Source of the DNA: Buchnera aphidicola (Formosaphis micheliae)
GTDB taxonomy: Bacteria; Pseudomonadota; Gammaproteobacteria; Enterobacterales; Enterobacteriaceae
Length of the DNA stretch: 64,000 bases
Assembly (NCBI RefSeq): GCF_039403185.1
Contig: NZ_CP135047.1
Location: forward strand, 186,001-250,000
Direction of reading: 5' to 3'
Part shown: piece after piece, positions 50,328 to 61,282 of the stretch
Position numbering within the stretch: the stretch's first letter is position 1
Layout of the letters: every line of letters starts with the position of its first letter
The notes under the pieces: generated by a model
What the model was told of the DNA's origin: nothing
The model's input: the letters and a program-made list of their open reading frames with translations, nothing else
Database searches by the model: none
Position numbers and translations under genes: made by a program

Positions 50328-52395
50328 TTTTTTAAAGTATTTGCAAATTAAAGAATGGCAAACTTTATCAGGACCAGTATTAATTTTAATAATTTTATCT
50401 ATGATGGTTTTACCCTTTCCGCCTGTTTTATTAGATATATTTTTTACTTTTAATATTGTATTATCAATTATTATATTATTAGTAGCTATGTTAACAAAAA
50501 AGACATTAGATTTTATAGCTTTTCCTACTATTTTGTTATTTTCTACTTTATTACGTTTAGCTTTAAATATTGCTTCTACTAGAGTTATTTTATTATATGG
50601 TCATACTGGAGTAAATTCAGCTGGAAATGTAATTAAATCATTTGGTCATTTTTTAGTTGGAGGAAATTATGCTATAGGTATAGTTATTTTTATTATATTG
50701 GTGATTATTAATTTTATGGTAATTACTAAGGGTGCTAATCGAATAGCAGAAGTAGGTGCCAGATTTACTTTAGATGGTATGCCTGGAAAACAAATGGCAA
50801 TCGATGCTGATTTAAATGCAGGATTAATTGGAGAAAAAATAGCAAAAGAAAGACGATTAGAAATATCTAGAGAAGCAGATTTTTATGGATCTATGGATGG
50901 AGCAAGTAAATTTGTTAGAGGAGACGCTATATCTGGTATTTTGATAATGATTGTTAATATTTTAGGTGGTTTAATTATTGGTATTGCTCAACACAATATG
51001 AGTTTTATAAAAGCAATAGAAGTATATACAATTTTAACTATTGGAGATGGATTAGTAGCTCAAATTCCAGCTTTAGTAATTTCTATGGCTGCAGGGGTAA
51101 TAGTAACTCGTGTTTCTACAGAGGAAAATTTAGGTGAACAAATTATTCGTCAGTTATTTTATAACCCTCAAGTTATTTTATTAAGTGGAATTGTTTTAGG
51201 AATATTAGGTTTAGTACCAGGTATGCCAAGTATGGTTTTTTTATCATTTACTATTATATTATTTTTATTATCAGGATGGTTATTTAGAAACAATACAGGC
51301 GTAAAATTATTTTTTTTAGGTAATAAAAAAAATAATTTTAAAGATGTAAATAAGGAAATAGAAGTATCTTGGAATGATATTAAGTTAGAAGATATGATAA
51401 GAATAGAAATAGGTCATGGATTAATTTCTATTGTTGATAATCAAAAAGATAATCAATTATTACATTTACTTCGTAGTATTAGAAAAAAATATGCTATAGA
51501 AATAGGTTTTTTACCACCATTAATAAATATTAGAAATAACAGTAGTTTATCTTTGAATGCTTATAGAATTTTAATAAAAGGAGTAGAAGTAGCTAATTAT
51601 ACAGTTTATTTGGAACATCTTATAGCTATAAACATGAGTAATATTTCTAAAACACTTAAAGGTATTAAAGTTTTTGAACCAATATTTAATTTTCCTGCAT
51701 ATTGGATTACTTTAGATTTAAAAAATGAAGCAAAAAACAAAGGATTTACTGTTATAGATTCTAGTACAGTAATAGCAACACATGTAAATAAAATAATGAA
51801 CGAACATATGAGTGAATTATTTGGTAGACAGGAAGCACAAGATCTATTGCGTTATGTATCAAATATAATGCCGTTTTTAACTGAAGATTTAGTTCCTAAT
51901 ATAATTAGTTTAACTACATTTCATAAAGTATTGCAAAATTTATTATTAGAACATGTTAGTATTAAAGATATGAGAACTATTATAGAGACTTTAATAGAAT
52001 TTTCTGATTTAAAGAAAGATAATGTCGATACTTTAACAAATATGGTACGTATATCTTTGAGTAAATCAATAATGCAAAATTTATTTAAAAAAGATAAAAT
52101 GTATGTTATTGGACTTGATACTCAATTAGAAAACTTATTATTACAAGCATTACAAAATAATCAAAATAGTATTGAACCGAGTTTGTTTAGTGAGTTGATA
52201 AAAGATTTGGATGTAGCAATAAATAATCAAAAATCTATGGGTGTACTACCAGTTTTACTAGTTCATCATGCTTTACGTGTATTTTTGTTCAGATTATTAC
52301 ATGAAATTTTTTCTGAATTACATGTAATTTCTAATTTAGAAGTTTCTGATTCCAAAGAGATACGTATAAGTAGTATAATTGGACAAAAAAAATAG
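50320..52395 (+). CDS. flhA: flagellar export-gate protein FlhA
   Basis: Large export-gate subunit. About eight membrane segments lie in residues 20-320. The conserved FHIPEP region shows as RIAEVGARFTLDGMPGKQMAIDADLNAG. The cytoplasmic C-domain holds HVNKIMNEHMSELFGRQEAQ and the chaperone-docking region. The 691 residues match E. coli (692). Other flagellar genes are not in the window. In Buchnera the basal body is kept without a filament and is thought to work in protein export. Confidence 0.96.
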   Translation: MINFLKYLQIKEWQTLSGPVLILIILSMMVLPFPPVLLDIFFTFNIVLSIIILLVAMLTKKTLDFIAFPTILLFSTLLRLALNIASTRVILLYGHTGVNSAGNVIKSFGHFLVGGNYAIGIVIFIILVIINFMVITKGANRIAEVGARFTLDGMPGKQMAIDADLNAGLIGEKIAKERRLEISREADFYGSMDGASKFVRGDAISGILIMIVNILGGLIIGIAQHNMSFIKAIEVYTILTIGDGLVAQIPALVISMAAGVIVTRVSTEENLGEQIIRQLFYNPQVILLSGIVLGILGLVPGMPSMVFLSFTIILFLLSGWLFRNNTGVKLFFLGNKKNNFKDVNKEIEVSWNDIKLEDMIRIEIGHGLISIVDNQKDNQLLHLLRSIRKKYAIEIGFLPPLINIRNNSSLSLNAYRILIKGVEVANYTVYLEHLIAINMSNISKTLKGIKVFEPIFNFPAYWITLDLKNEAKNKGFTVIDSSTVIATHVNKIMNEHMSELFGRQEAQDLLRYVSNIMPFLTEDLVPNIISLTTFHKVLQNLLLEHVSIKDMRTIIETLIEFSDLKKDNVDTLTNMVRISLSKSIMQNLFKKDKMYVIGLDTQLENLLLQALQNNQNSIEPSLFSELIKDLDVAINNQKSMGVLPVLLVHHALRVFLFRLLHEIFSELHVISNLEVSDSKEIRISSIIGQKK

Positions 52396-52479
52396 TATAA
52401 TTCTATTTTTATTATTTTTTATTGATTTTATATTTATATTTAATATTTAAAATAAAAAATAAATTATTTATTTAAAATA

Positions 52480-54213
52480 TTAAATGTAGTTCATGGTATA
52501 AATACCTAACAAATTTAATCCTTTTTTAATAGTTTTAGCTGTTAAAAAAGATAGTTTTAATCGACTATGAGAGATGGCTGTTTTTTTCGCAAATAGAATA
52601 GAACAATTTTCATAAAATTTAGAAAATGTTCCAGATAATTGATATAGATAATTACATATAACGTGAGGTGTACCTTGATTTGCTGCGTATAATATTTTTT
52701 CTTCAAATTGTAATAAATGTAATGCTAATTCAATTTCATATGGTTCTATGAGTTGTATTTTTGATGTGATTTTTGTCACGTCAATATTCGATTTTTTCAT
52801 TATTGATATAATTCTAGTATAAGCATATTGAATATATAATGCTGTATTACCTTCAAAAGATAACATTTCATCCCAGTTGAAAATATAGTCTGTAGTTCTA
52901 TTTTTACGAAGATCAGCATATTTTATAGCTCCAATACCGATAATTGTTGATAATTTTTCTGTATCTTTTGCAGACAAATGGGGATTTTTTTTAAGTAGTA
53001 TGTTTTTGGCTTTATCGATTCCTTCATTTAGTAAAATATTTAATTTAACGGTATTTCCTGAGCGAGTTTTAAATGGATGTCTATTTTTAGATAAAATCAT
53101 TCCAAACATATGATGTTCAAGTAATACATGTTTAGATACATATCCAGCTTTTCTAGCTATTTCCCATATTTGTAATAAATATTGATGTTGTCTGGAATCA
53201 GTATAATAAATTATTTTATCAGCTTTCAATATTTCACATCTATATTTTATACAAGCAATATCTATTATTGCATATACATAACCGCCATCTTTCTTTTTTA
53301 TTATTACCCCCATAGGATGGCCTTGTCTATTTTTAATTTTATCTAGTAATACAACTAAGGCACCTTGATTGTATACTGCAATTCCTTTATTTTTGAGATC
53401 TTCTGTAATTTTTGGTAGCATAGTATTATATGCGCTTTCACCCATAATATGTTTATCTTGTAATGTAATATGTAGTTTTTTATATATTGTTTTATTATAG
53501 TTTATAGTTGCTTGGGTCATTTTTTTCCATAAATATTGACAATATAAATCACCAGATTGTAATTTGACAACATACTGTCTAGATAATTTTGCGAAATTCT
53601 GGTCTTCGTCATATTTTTTTTTAGCTTTTTGATATAATTTTTCAATATTTTTTAAGGATATATTTTTTATAAAATCGAAATTTTTATTAACTTTTAAATA
53701 TGCAAGTAACATACCGAATTGAGTTCCCCAATCGCCAATATGGTTAACGCGAATTACATTATGACCAATAAATTCTAATATTCGAACAGTAGCATCACCT
53801 ATAATAGTAGAACGTAAATGACCTATATGCATTTCTTTTGCTATATTTGGTGAAGAATAATCTACTATAATAGTTTCAGGTGATATAGGAGCAATACCTA
53901 ATGTATGTGAATGTATATTTATATCTAAAATTTTAGACAACCATTGTCTATTGAGTATAATATTAATGAATCCAGGCTTTGATACTGAAATATTTTCATA
54001 TATATTATTTTTTTTTATTAATTTAATTATATTTTTTGCAAAATTGTAAGGATCTGTTTTTAATTGTTTAGCGATTTTCATGATGGCATTAGATTGATAA
54101 TCTCCTATATGCATTTTAGAAGTTTTAAATATTTCAAGATTATAGTTTTCTGATACACCAAAATTTATTAAAGCTTTTTTTATATCTGTTGAAATGATTT
54201 TTTGTATATTCAT
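52480..54213 (-). CDS. argS: arginyl-tRNA synthetase
   Basis: Class I synthetase charging tRNA-Arg. The HIGH signature is in AKEMHIGHLRSTIIGD. The family normally lacks a canonical KMSK, and here the corresponding area reads GMILSKNRHPFKTRSG. The N-terminal Add-1 domain and C-terminal DALR domain (ALYIQYAYTRIISI onward) are present. The 577 residues equal E. coli. It converges with flhA and is divergent from rrs. Confidence 0.96.
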   Translation of the reverse strand: MNIQKIISTDIKKALINFGVSENYNLEIFKTSKMHIGDYQSNAIMKIAKQLKTDPYNFAKNIIKLIKKNNIYENISVSKPGFINIILNRQWLSKILDINIHSHTLGIAPISPETIIVDYSSPNIAKEMHIGHLRSTIIGDATVRILEFIGHNVIRVNHIGDWGTQFGMLLAYLKVNKNFDFIKNISLKNIEKLYQKAKKKYDEDQNFAKLSRQYVVKLQSGDLYCQYLWKKMTQATINYNKTIYKKLHITLQDKHIMGESAYNTMLPKITEDLKNKGIAVYNQGALVVLLDKIKNRQGHPMGVIIKKKDGGYVYAIIDIACIKYRCEILKADKIIYYTDSRQHQYLLQIWEIARKAGYVSKHVLLEHHMFGMILSKNRHPFKTRSGNTVKLNILLNEGIDKAKNILLKKNPHLSAKDTEKLSTIIGIGAIKYADLRKNRTTDYIFNWDEMLSFEGNTALYIQYAYTRIISIMKKSNIDVTKITSKIQLIEPYEIELALHLLQFEEKILYAANQGTPHVICNYLYQLSGTFSKFYENCSILFAKKTAISHSRLKLSFLTAKTIKKGLNLLGIYTMNYI

Positions 54214-54422
54214 ATTTAGAGCCTAATTTATTTTATTTTTTACTGTTAATAGCTATTTTTTTAGGATAGAATATTATATCTACATTAGATATGATATATT
54301 TAATATTATAAAATATTTTACTAATTTTATAAAGATATAATGTTTTATGATGAACTGATTTTTATTATTTTTATTAAATGATGATAAAATATTATTTTAT
54401 TTATTTTAAATACATAAAAAGA
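54214..54422. other. upstream region of argS and rrs
   Basis: About 210 bases, AT-rich, between the argS start and the rrs promoter. It should carry the argS promoter. The A/T-rich bases just before the rrs -35 could act as an UP element, but no defined sequence supports that. Confidence 0.4.
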
Positions 54423-54451
54423 TTGACAAAGTATTAAAAAAGCTTTAATAT
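54423..54451 (+). promoter_or_regulatory. rrs promoter
   Basis: TTGACA (54423-54428), a 17-base spacer, then TAATAT (54446-54451). This is a near-consensus sigma-70 promoter placed about 120 bases before mature 16S, as expected for an rRNA operon. It is among the best promoter matches in the window. Confidence 0.88.
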
Positions 54452-54471
54452 CAAATAAAGTTTAACAATCA

Positions 54472-54484
54472 TGCTCTTTAAAAA
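54472..54484 (+). promoter_or_regulatory. boxA-like antitermination site
   Basis: TGCTCTTTAAAAA closely matches the rRNA boxA consensus TGCTCTTTAACA and lies in the leader between promoter and 16S. It implies that the Nus-factor antitermination complex still acts on this operon. Confidence 0.8.
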
Positions 54485-54486
54485 AA

Positions 54487-54512
54487 TATTAGATAATTAG
54501 TGTGGGCACATC
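54487..54512 (+). other. 5' arm of the 16S precursor processing stem
   Basis: This 26-base segment pairs along its full length with 56149-56174, using 24 Watson-Crick and two G-U pairs. The helix would loop out pre-16S, the RNase III substrate layout. RNase III (rnc) is in this window. Confidence 0.85.
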
Positions 54513-54572
54513 AAAATAAGTCAAGTTTTTAACACTTATTTGGTCTTAAATTTTATTTAAGTAAAAGTTTTT

Positions 54573-56133
<1,561 letters not shown>

Positions 56134-56148
56134 AAAAAATACTTATGA

Positions 56149-56174
56149 GATGTGCTCACATTAATTATCTAATA
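56149..56174 (+). other. 3' arm of the 16S precursor processing stem
   Basis: Complement of 54487-54512 (see that entry). It ends 9 bases before tRNA-Ile, so cleavage here would free both 16S and the tRNA part. Confidence 0.85.
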
Positions 56175-56183
56175 GAAAATAAA

Positions 56184-56260
<77 letters not shown>

Positions 56261-56294
56261 ATATCAAATTTTTATGATTTTCATACAAAAAGAA

Positions 56295-56367
56295 GGGGCT
56301 ATAGCTCAGCTGGTAGAGCGCCTGCTTTGCACGCAGGAGGCCAGCGGTTCGAATCCGCTTAGCTCCA
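56295..56367 (+). tRNA. tRNA-Ala (UGC)
   Basis: The acceptor GGGGCTA pairs with TAGCTCC (one G-U), and the anticodon loop TTTGCAC carries TGC. CCA is not encoded: after the discriminator A the genome reads ACA. The last nine bases overlap the 3' end of gloB on the opposite strand. It is the last gene of the rrs transcript; no intrinsic terminator follows. Confidence 0.98.
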
Positions 56368-57141
56368 ACAAAATCTATCCTTCATTCGTCTTAATTGATA
56401 AAAAAAATTTATTTCATTTATTTTAGTTAAATCATTATTTTTAAATAATAATTTTTTTTGTAAATTAACTTCTGTAGTTCTTAAAAATAAATTATGTTTT
56501 TTTTCGTCTTGTAGCTTACTTGGTAGAGTTGATTTACTTTTTTTAATTAATTTTTTAATTTTTTTTTCATAAAAAAGAATTGTTGAATCTTTTGGGAAAA
56601 CTGATTTAGAAAACATTAAATTATTTACAGTATTATCATGTCCACAACATATTAAAGTATCGTTAGGAAATTTAGAAATTTTTTTTAATGAATTTAACAT
56701 TAAATTATAATCTTTTGTAAAAACACGACCGCATCCACCAGAAAATAATGTATCACCACAAAATAAATATGGTGATAAATAATAAGAGATACAATTTTCA
56801 GTATGTCCTGGTGTCATAATAACAAGAAATTTATATTGCATAATGTAAATATATTGATCTTTTTGTTCAATATTAATAATGTACGTTTTATTATTCTTTA
56901 TTTTAGGACCGTATACTTTTATATTGGGATAATTATTTAATATAGATTCTACTCCTGCAGTATGATCTTTATGATAATGGGTTAATAGAATATATTTTGG
57001 TTTGTAATTTTTAATTTTAATTGTTTTAATTACTGATGCAGAATCTCCTGGATCAATAATTATAATAAAACCTTTCTCATTACTTAAAATCCATATATAA
57101 TTGTCATTAATTGCATTAATATAACTTAAATTTAAATACAT
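56359..57141 (-). CDS. gloB: hydroxyacylglutathione hydrolase (glyoxalase II)
   Basis: Hydrolyses S-lactoylglutathione to lactate and glutathione in methylglyoxal detoxification. The metallo-beta-lactamase metal motif is LTHYHKDHTAG (H, H, D, H). Further ligands sit in MTPGHT, CGDTLFSGGCGRVF and CCGHDNT. The E. coli HEYT is changed to HDNT. The 260 residues exceed E. coli (251). The family end KDRF is followed by C-W-S, so the reading frame runs 9 bases into tRNA-Ala before TAA. Confidence 0.93.
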   Translation of the reverse strand: MYLNLSYINAINDNYIWILSNEKGFIIIIDPGDSASVIKTIKIKNYKPKYILLTHYHKDHTAGVESILNNYPNIKVYGPKIKNNKTYIINIEQKDQYIYIMQYKFLVIMTPGHTENCISYYLSPYLFCGDTLFSGGCGRVFTKDYNLMLNSLKKISKFPNDTLICCGHDNTVNNLMFSKSVFPKDSTILFYEKKIKKLIKKSKSTLPSKLQDEKKHNLFLRTTEVNLQKKLLFKNNDLTKINEINFFYQLRRMKDRFCWS

Positions 57142-57198
57142 ATAATTAGAATCCTTGATTAATTAACAAATGAAGTTTTTTGAATATTAAATTAATAG

Positions 57199-57660
57199 TT
57201 ATAATATATATCCATAATCTTTAGAATGCGGATGATATGCTGATATTCGTGCCAATTTATCACATATTGTATTTTCTTTATGATTTGAATGACTTTTAAT
57301 CCACTTCCAGTAGACATAATGTTTTTTTAGAATATTATCTAATCTAATCCATAAGTCTATGTTTTTTACAGGTTTTCCTTTTTTATTTTTCCAACTATAC
57401 TTTTTCCATTCATGAATCCATATTAAAATTCCTTTTTGAACATATTGGCTATCAGTAGTAATATAAACTATGCAAGATTTTTTTAATAATTCTAGAGCAA
57501 TAATAATACCCATTAATTCCATTCTATTATTCGTGGTAAAATAAAATCCGGCATTTAATATTTTTTTGTGTCGTTTGTAACATAACATAATACTGTATCC
57601 ACCTGGTCCAGGATTACCTAAACAGGAACCATCTGTGAAGATATTAACTAATTTTAACAT
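57199..57660 (-). CDS. rnhA: ribonuclease HI
   Basis: Degrades RNA in RNA-DNA hybrids. The four catalytic acids are visible: D in IFTDGSCLGNPGPGG, E in NNRMELMG, D in ITTDSQYVQKG and D in TICDKLAR. The 153 residues match E. coli (155). It is divergent from dnaQ with 51 bases between, as in E. coli. With rnhB also present, both RNase H types are kept. Confidence 0.96.
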   Translation of the reverse strand: MLKLVNIFTDGSCLGNPGPGGYSIMLCYKRHKKILNAGFYFTTNNRMELMGIIIALELLKKSCIVYITTDSQYVQKGILIWIHEWKKYSWKNKKGKPVKNIDLWIRLDNILKKHYVYWKWIKSHSNHKENTICDKLARISAYHPHSKDYGYIL

Positions 57661-57711
57661 GATAGTATATTACCTTTTTCAAATAAAATTATTATTATAG
57701 TATAAAATAAT

Positions 57712-58449
57712 ATGAAACTAAATGTAATAAGACAAATTGTATTAGATACTGAAACAACAGGTATTAACAATAATGGAATATTTTATAAAAATCACCGTAT
57801 TATTGAAATTGGTGCAGTTGAAATTATTAATCGACATATTACAGGTAACAATTTTCATACATATATTCAACCAGATAGATCTATTGATGATCAAGCTTTT
57901 GCAATTCATGGTATTTCGCAGGATTTTTTAAAAAATAAACCAAGATTTAGTGATATATCAGAAAAATTCATATCTTATTTAAATAATTCTGAATTAATTA
58001 TACATAATGCACATTTTGATATAAGCTTTATAACATATGAATTTAATTTGTTAAACATTAATGTAAAAAATATTGTTTCTCTTTACAAAGTAATTGATAC
58101 TTTAGAATTAGCTAGAAAATTATTTCCAGGTAAAAAAAACACTTTAGATGCTTTATCTATCAGATATAATATAAATAAAAATAATAGACCTGTTCATAGT
58201 GCGTTATTAGATGCTAAATTATTAGCTAAAATATATTTTTATATGACTAGTTTTCAGGAATCTATTAATTTTGAAAGTTATGATGAACAAAAAAATAGTA
58301 ATATGTCTATTGTAAAAAATAATAAATTTCAGAAAAATTCATTATATATACGTTTAGCAACAGTAGATGAGGTTAAATGTCATGAAAAATATTTACAATA
58401 TATGACTTTAAACAATAATAAATGTTTATGGAAAAAATATGAAATGTAG
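57712..58449 (+). CDS. dnaQ: DNA polymerase III epsilon (proofreading) subunit
   Basis: 3'-5' exonuclease partner of DnaE. ExoI is VLDTETTG (residues about 11-18), ExoII is IHNAHFDISF, and ExoIII is HSALLDAKLLAKIY, giving all catalytic D, E, D, H and D. The C-terminal alpha-binding tail (LATVDEVKCHEKYL) is retained. The 245 residues match E. coli (243). tRNA-Asp follows. Confidence 0.96.
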   Translation: MKLNVIRQIVLDTETTGINNNGIFYKNHRIIEIGAVEIINRHITGNNFHTYIQPDRSIDDQAFAIHGISQDFLKNKPRFSDISEKFISYLNNSELIIHNAHFDISFITYEFNLLNINVKNIVSLYKVIDTLELARKLFPGKKNTLDALSIRYNINKNNRPVHSALLDAKLLAKIYFYMTSFQESINFESYDEQKNSNMSIVKNNKFQKNSLYIRLATVDEVKCHEKYLQYMTLNNNKCLWKKYEM

Positions 58450-58461
58450 TATTTTTTTTAT

Positions 58462-58490
58462 TTGACAGTTTCATTATTTTAATATAAAAT
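58462..58490 (+). promoter_or_regulatory. tRNA-Asp promoter
   Basis: TTGACA (58462-58467), 17-base spacer, TAAAAT (58485-58490), 19 bases before the tRNA. A near-consensus sigma-70 promoter just after the dnaQ stop. Confidence 0.82.
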
Positions 58491-58509
58491 TATTCTTTAT
58501 ATTTATCTT

Positions 58510-58583
58510 GGTGCGGTAGTTCAGTTGGTTAGAATACCGGCCTGTCACGCCGGGGGTCACGGGTTCGAATCCCGTCCGCACCG
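58510..58583 (+). tRNA. tRNA-Asp (GUC)
   Basis: The acceptor GGTGCGG pairs with CCGCACC; the anticodon is GTC in CTGTCAC; the T-arm is CGGG-TTCGAAT-CCCG. The discriminator is G, followed by TAT, so CCA must be added after transcription. Confidence 0.98.
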
Positions 58584-59062
58584 TATTTTAAAAACAAAAT
58601 GTTATTATAAAACATATTTTTTTATTATATTAAATATTTTTTTTTGATATAAAATATTTAATATATGAAATATCAGTGTTAATCCTTCATTAATTAATTA
58701 TTAATATTCTTTTTTTTAAAATCTTAAAATATAACTAAAAATATTGGATATCAATTCAATATATGTAATATTTTTTATATAATTATGATATCAGATAGAA
58801 TTCGATAAAATAAATATATAAATTTTCAATTTTAAATGTATAAAAAATAATAAATTATTATATATAATAAAATATTATATTTTTATTATTAATATAATGT
58901 GTATTAATGATATAGATTAAATTGAGATGTAATTACATATAGTAAATAGAATTAATTTTCATTTATTAGTGATGCTAGAATTATATTTTTTAAATTATAG
59001 ATAGATTATCTTTATTTTTATTATTGAATTTACAGCACCTTATAGTTGCGAGATTTTCTTAT
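58584..59062. other. intergenic, no gene seen
   Basis: About 480 bases of AT-rich DNA between tRNA-Asp and gpt. No ORF, RNA gene or convincing terminator was found. Confidence 0.55.
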
Positions 59063-59524
59063 ATGAGCAAGAAATACATTGTTACTTGGGATATGCTTCA
59101 AATTCATGCCAGAAAATTAGCGAAAAAATTACTTTCAGTAAAAAAATGGAAAGGAATTATTGCTGTTAGTAGAGGTGGTTTAATTCCATCCGCTCTTTTA
59201 GCAAGAGAACTTAGCATACGTTTTGTAGATACTATATGTATCTCTAGTTACGATTATGATAATTTACGTGATATGAAAATAATTAAACAAGCTGCAGGTA
59301 ATGGAAAAGATATTATTGTTGTGGATGATTTAGTAGATACAGGTGGAACTGCTAAGATAATTCGTGAAATATATCCAAAAGCATATTTTGTAACTATTTT
59401 TGCTAAACCTATAGGGCGTTCATTTGTTAATGATTACATAATAGATATCCCTCAGAATATATGGATAGAACAACCGTGGGACATGAGTATATCTTATATA
59501 AAACCTTTAATTAAAGACATATAA
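59063..59524 (+). CDS. gpt: xanthine-guanine phosphoribosyltransferase
   Basis: Salvages guanine and xanthine to GMP and XMP using PRPP. The PRPP-binding motif [14 protein letters not shown] is intact. [18 protein letters not shown] at the start and IEQPWDM near the end are diagnostic. The ATG at 59063 (MSKKY) is chosen, matching the E. coli N-terminus; an upstream in-frame TTG (59024) has no homology. It is 153 residues (E. coli 152). Its product can be converted to IMP by GuaC. Confidence 0.96.
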   Translation: MSKKYIVTWDMLQIHARKLAKKLLSVKKWKGIIAVSRGGLIPSALLARELSIRFVDTICISSYDYDNLRDMKIIKQAAGNGKDIIVVDDLVDTGGTAKIIREIYPKAYFVTIFAKPIGRSFVNDYIIDIPQNIWIEQPWDMSISYIKPLIKDI

Positions 59525-59875
59525 ATGTATAATATTTTTTATTATAGTCATGTACTTACTATTTTTTATGAATTAATTTTTATTAATTATTTTTTCATAT
59601 TTCGTAATATAATAAAATTTCCTAAATAAATTATGTATTTTTTTAAAAAAAAATAGTTGGAATACTGTATTAATAGTGACGTAATTTAGTATTATGGTAT
59701 TAATATATTAATTTATAATTATTATTTTTATAATGTAATATTTATTGATAAATTAAATAAATCTTATAATAAAATAATTATATGTAATTATTTTAAATTG
59801 ATTAATATATGTTTTAATCATAAAATAATAAATATATAATATGTCATAAATATTAATAATTTGGAATAATATAGA
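59525..59875. other. intergenic, no gene seen
   Basis: About 350 bases upstream of grpE. No sigma-32-type CTTGAA/CCCCAT promoter could be found. AT-rich with no other feature. Confidence 0.5.
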
Positions 59876-60442
59876 ATGAATAACGATATATATAATTTAG
59901 ATGAAAAAAAAAAAAATGATTGTCTAGAAAATTCTCAAGTGCTTAAAAAAATAAATGATAATGATCTTATAGAACTAAAAAAACAAGTGATATCATTAAA
60001 AAATAATTTGTTACATGAGACTATGAATATAGAAGAAGAAATTAAAAAAGTAAAAATAAGAGCAGAGAAAGATATTGAAAATATTTATAAATTTTCTTTA
60101 GAAAAATTTATAAATGAAATATTATCTATTATAGATAATTTTGAAAGAGCTTTACAGTTGTCTAATCATTTCAATGATGATAATTATTTAGAAATTAATT
60201 CTAAATTAAAACAAATAATAGAATTTTCTTTGAATGTTTTAAAAAATTTTGGAGTAACAGTAATTAATAAAATTGATGTGGTATTCAACCCTGATATTCA
60301 TCAAGCAATGTCTATCCATTTTTCAGAGTCAATAAAAGAAAATAAAATAATTTCAATTTTTCAAAATGGTTATTTATTAAATGATAGATTATTACGTCCA
60401 GCTATAGTATCTGTATCAAAAAATAAAAAAGAAACTATATAG
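59876..60442 (+). CDS. grpE: DnaK nucleotide exchange factor GrpE
   Basis: Releases ADP from DnaK. The N-terminal half is a long coiled coil (residues about 30-85, with EEEIKKVKIRAEKDIENIYKF). The C-terminal beta-domain shows VFNPDIHQAMSI and the end motif NGYLLNDRLLRPAIVSVSK. The 188 residues compare with E. coli (197). A run of 13 A (59904-59916) lies in codons 10-14. Buchnera is known to carry two grpE-like genes; only this one is in the window. Confidence 0.95.
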   Translation: MNNDIYNLDEKKKNDCLENSQVLKKINDNDLIELKKQVISLKNNLLHETMNIEEEIKKVKIRAEKDIENIYKFSLEKFINEILSIIDNFERALQLSNHFNDDNYLEINSKLKQIIEFSLNVLKNFGVTVINKIDVVFNPDIHQAMSIHFSESIKENKIISIFQNGYLLNDRLLRPAIVSVSKNKKETI

Positions 60443-60451
60443 TAATTAAAA

Positions 60452-60510
60452 TTGCAGAGATATTAGTACATTAGTTTCTAACTACTCTGCAAGATATATT
60501 TTTTATAGTA
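60452..60510 (+). terminator. terminator downstream of grpE
   Basis: TTGCAGAG/CTCTGCAA stem (60452-60459 with 60485-60492), extendable by TAGT/ACTA inside, then GATATATTTTTTATAG. It starts 10 bases after the grpE stop. Confidence 0.75.
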
Positions 60511-60706
60511 TGAAAAAATAGTTTATTATAATAAAAAATATAATTAATAGTAAACAACTTTATTTTTTAAAAATATTTTTATAACAAGCGAAATAATTAA
60601 TATTAAAGTATATAATATATGGTAAAAATTATATTTTTTAAATAAATTATATATTATTTAGATAATAATTATTTATTTAGTTTTTACGTTAGAGTGTTTA
60701 ATTAAT

Positions 60707-61189
60707 ATGACAAAAAAATGTATCAGTCATAACAAATTAATAATAGTTAAAAATAAAAAATGTTATTATAATTATAAGATTATAGATGAATTTGAATCCG
60801 GTTTAATTTTATTAGGTTGGGAAATAAAATCAATTAGAGCAAAAAAAGTAAGTATTAATAATAGTTATGTTTTATTTCACGATAATGAAGCTTATTTATT
60901 TGGGTCTAATTTTCAACCTGTTTTTACTATTACAAAACATATCAATTGTGAACCTATAAGAAATAGAAAGTTATTGTTACATAGAAAAGAAATAGATTTT
61001 ATGATTGGTAAAATGAATAAAGAAAGATATAGTATAATTGCATTGTCTTTATATTGGAAAAAAAATTTATGTAAATTAAAAATAGGTATGGGTATAGGTA
61101 AAAGTAAATTTGATAAACGAATGTATGAAAAGAATAACGCTTGGAAATTAGAAAAAAATAGAATTTTAAAAAATAAAAAAAATAGTTAA
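60707..61189 (+). CDS. smpB: tmRNA-binding protein SmpB
   Basis: Binds tmRNA and places it in the empty A site of stalled ribosomes. The N-terminal NKKCYYNYKIIDEFESGLILLGWEIKSIR-type region (start at NKKCYYNYK) and the RKLLLHRKEI motif are diagnostic. The C-terminal basic tail (KNRILKNKKNS) that enters the mRNA channel is kept. The 160 residues equal E. coli. Its RNA partner ssrA is at 830-1191. Confidence 0.97.
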   Translation: MTKKCISHNKLIIVKNKKCYYNYKIIDEFESGLILLGWEIKSIRAKKVSINNSYVLFHDNEAYLFGSNFQPVFTITKHINCEPIRNRKLLLHRKEIDFMIGKMNKERYSIIALSLYWKKNLCKLKIGMGIGKSKFDKRMYEKNNAWKLEKNRILKNKKNS

Positions 61190-61282
61190 TATTATATAAT
61201 ACATATTAAATAGTATATTTTATTTTTTATATAATATTTTTTATATTTAAAATATTAAGTAGTATATAGTGATATTATTTTT

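Noticed and set aside
53070-53110. Missing KMSK motif in argS as a sign of inactivation
   Set aside because: Many arginyl-tRNA synthetases naturally lack a canonical KMSK, and the rest of the protein is full length.
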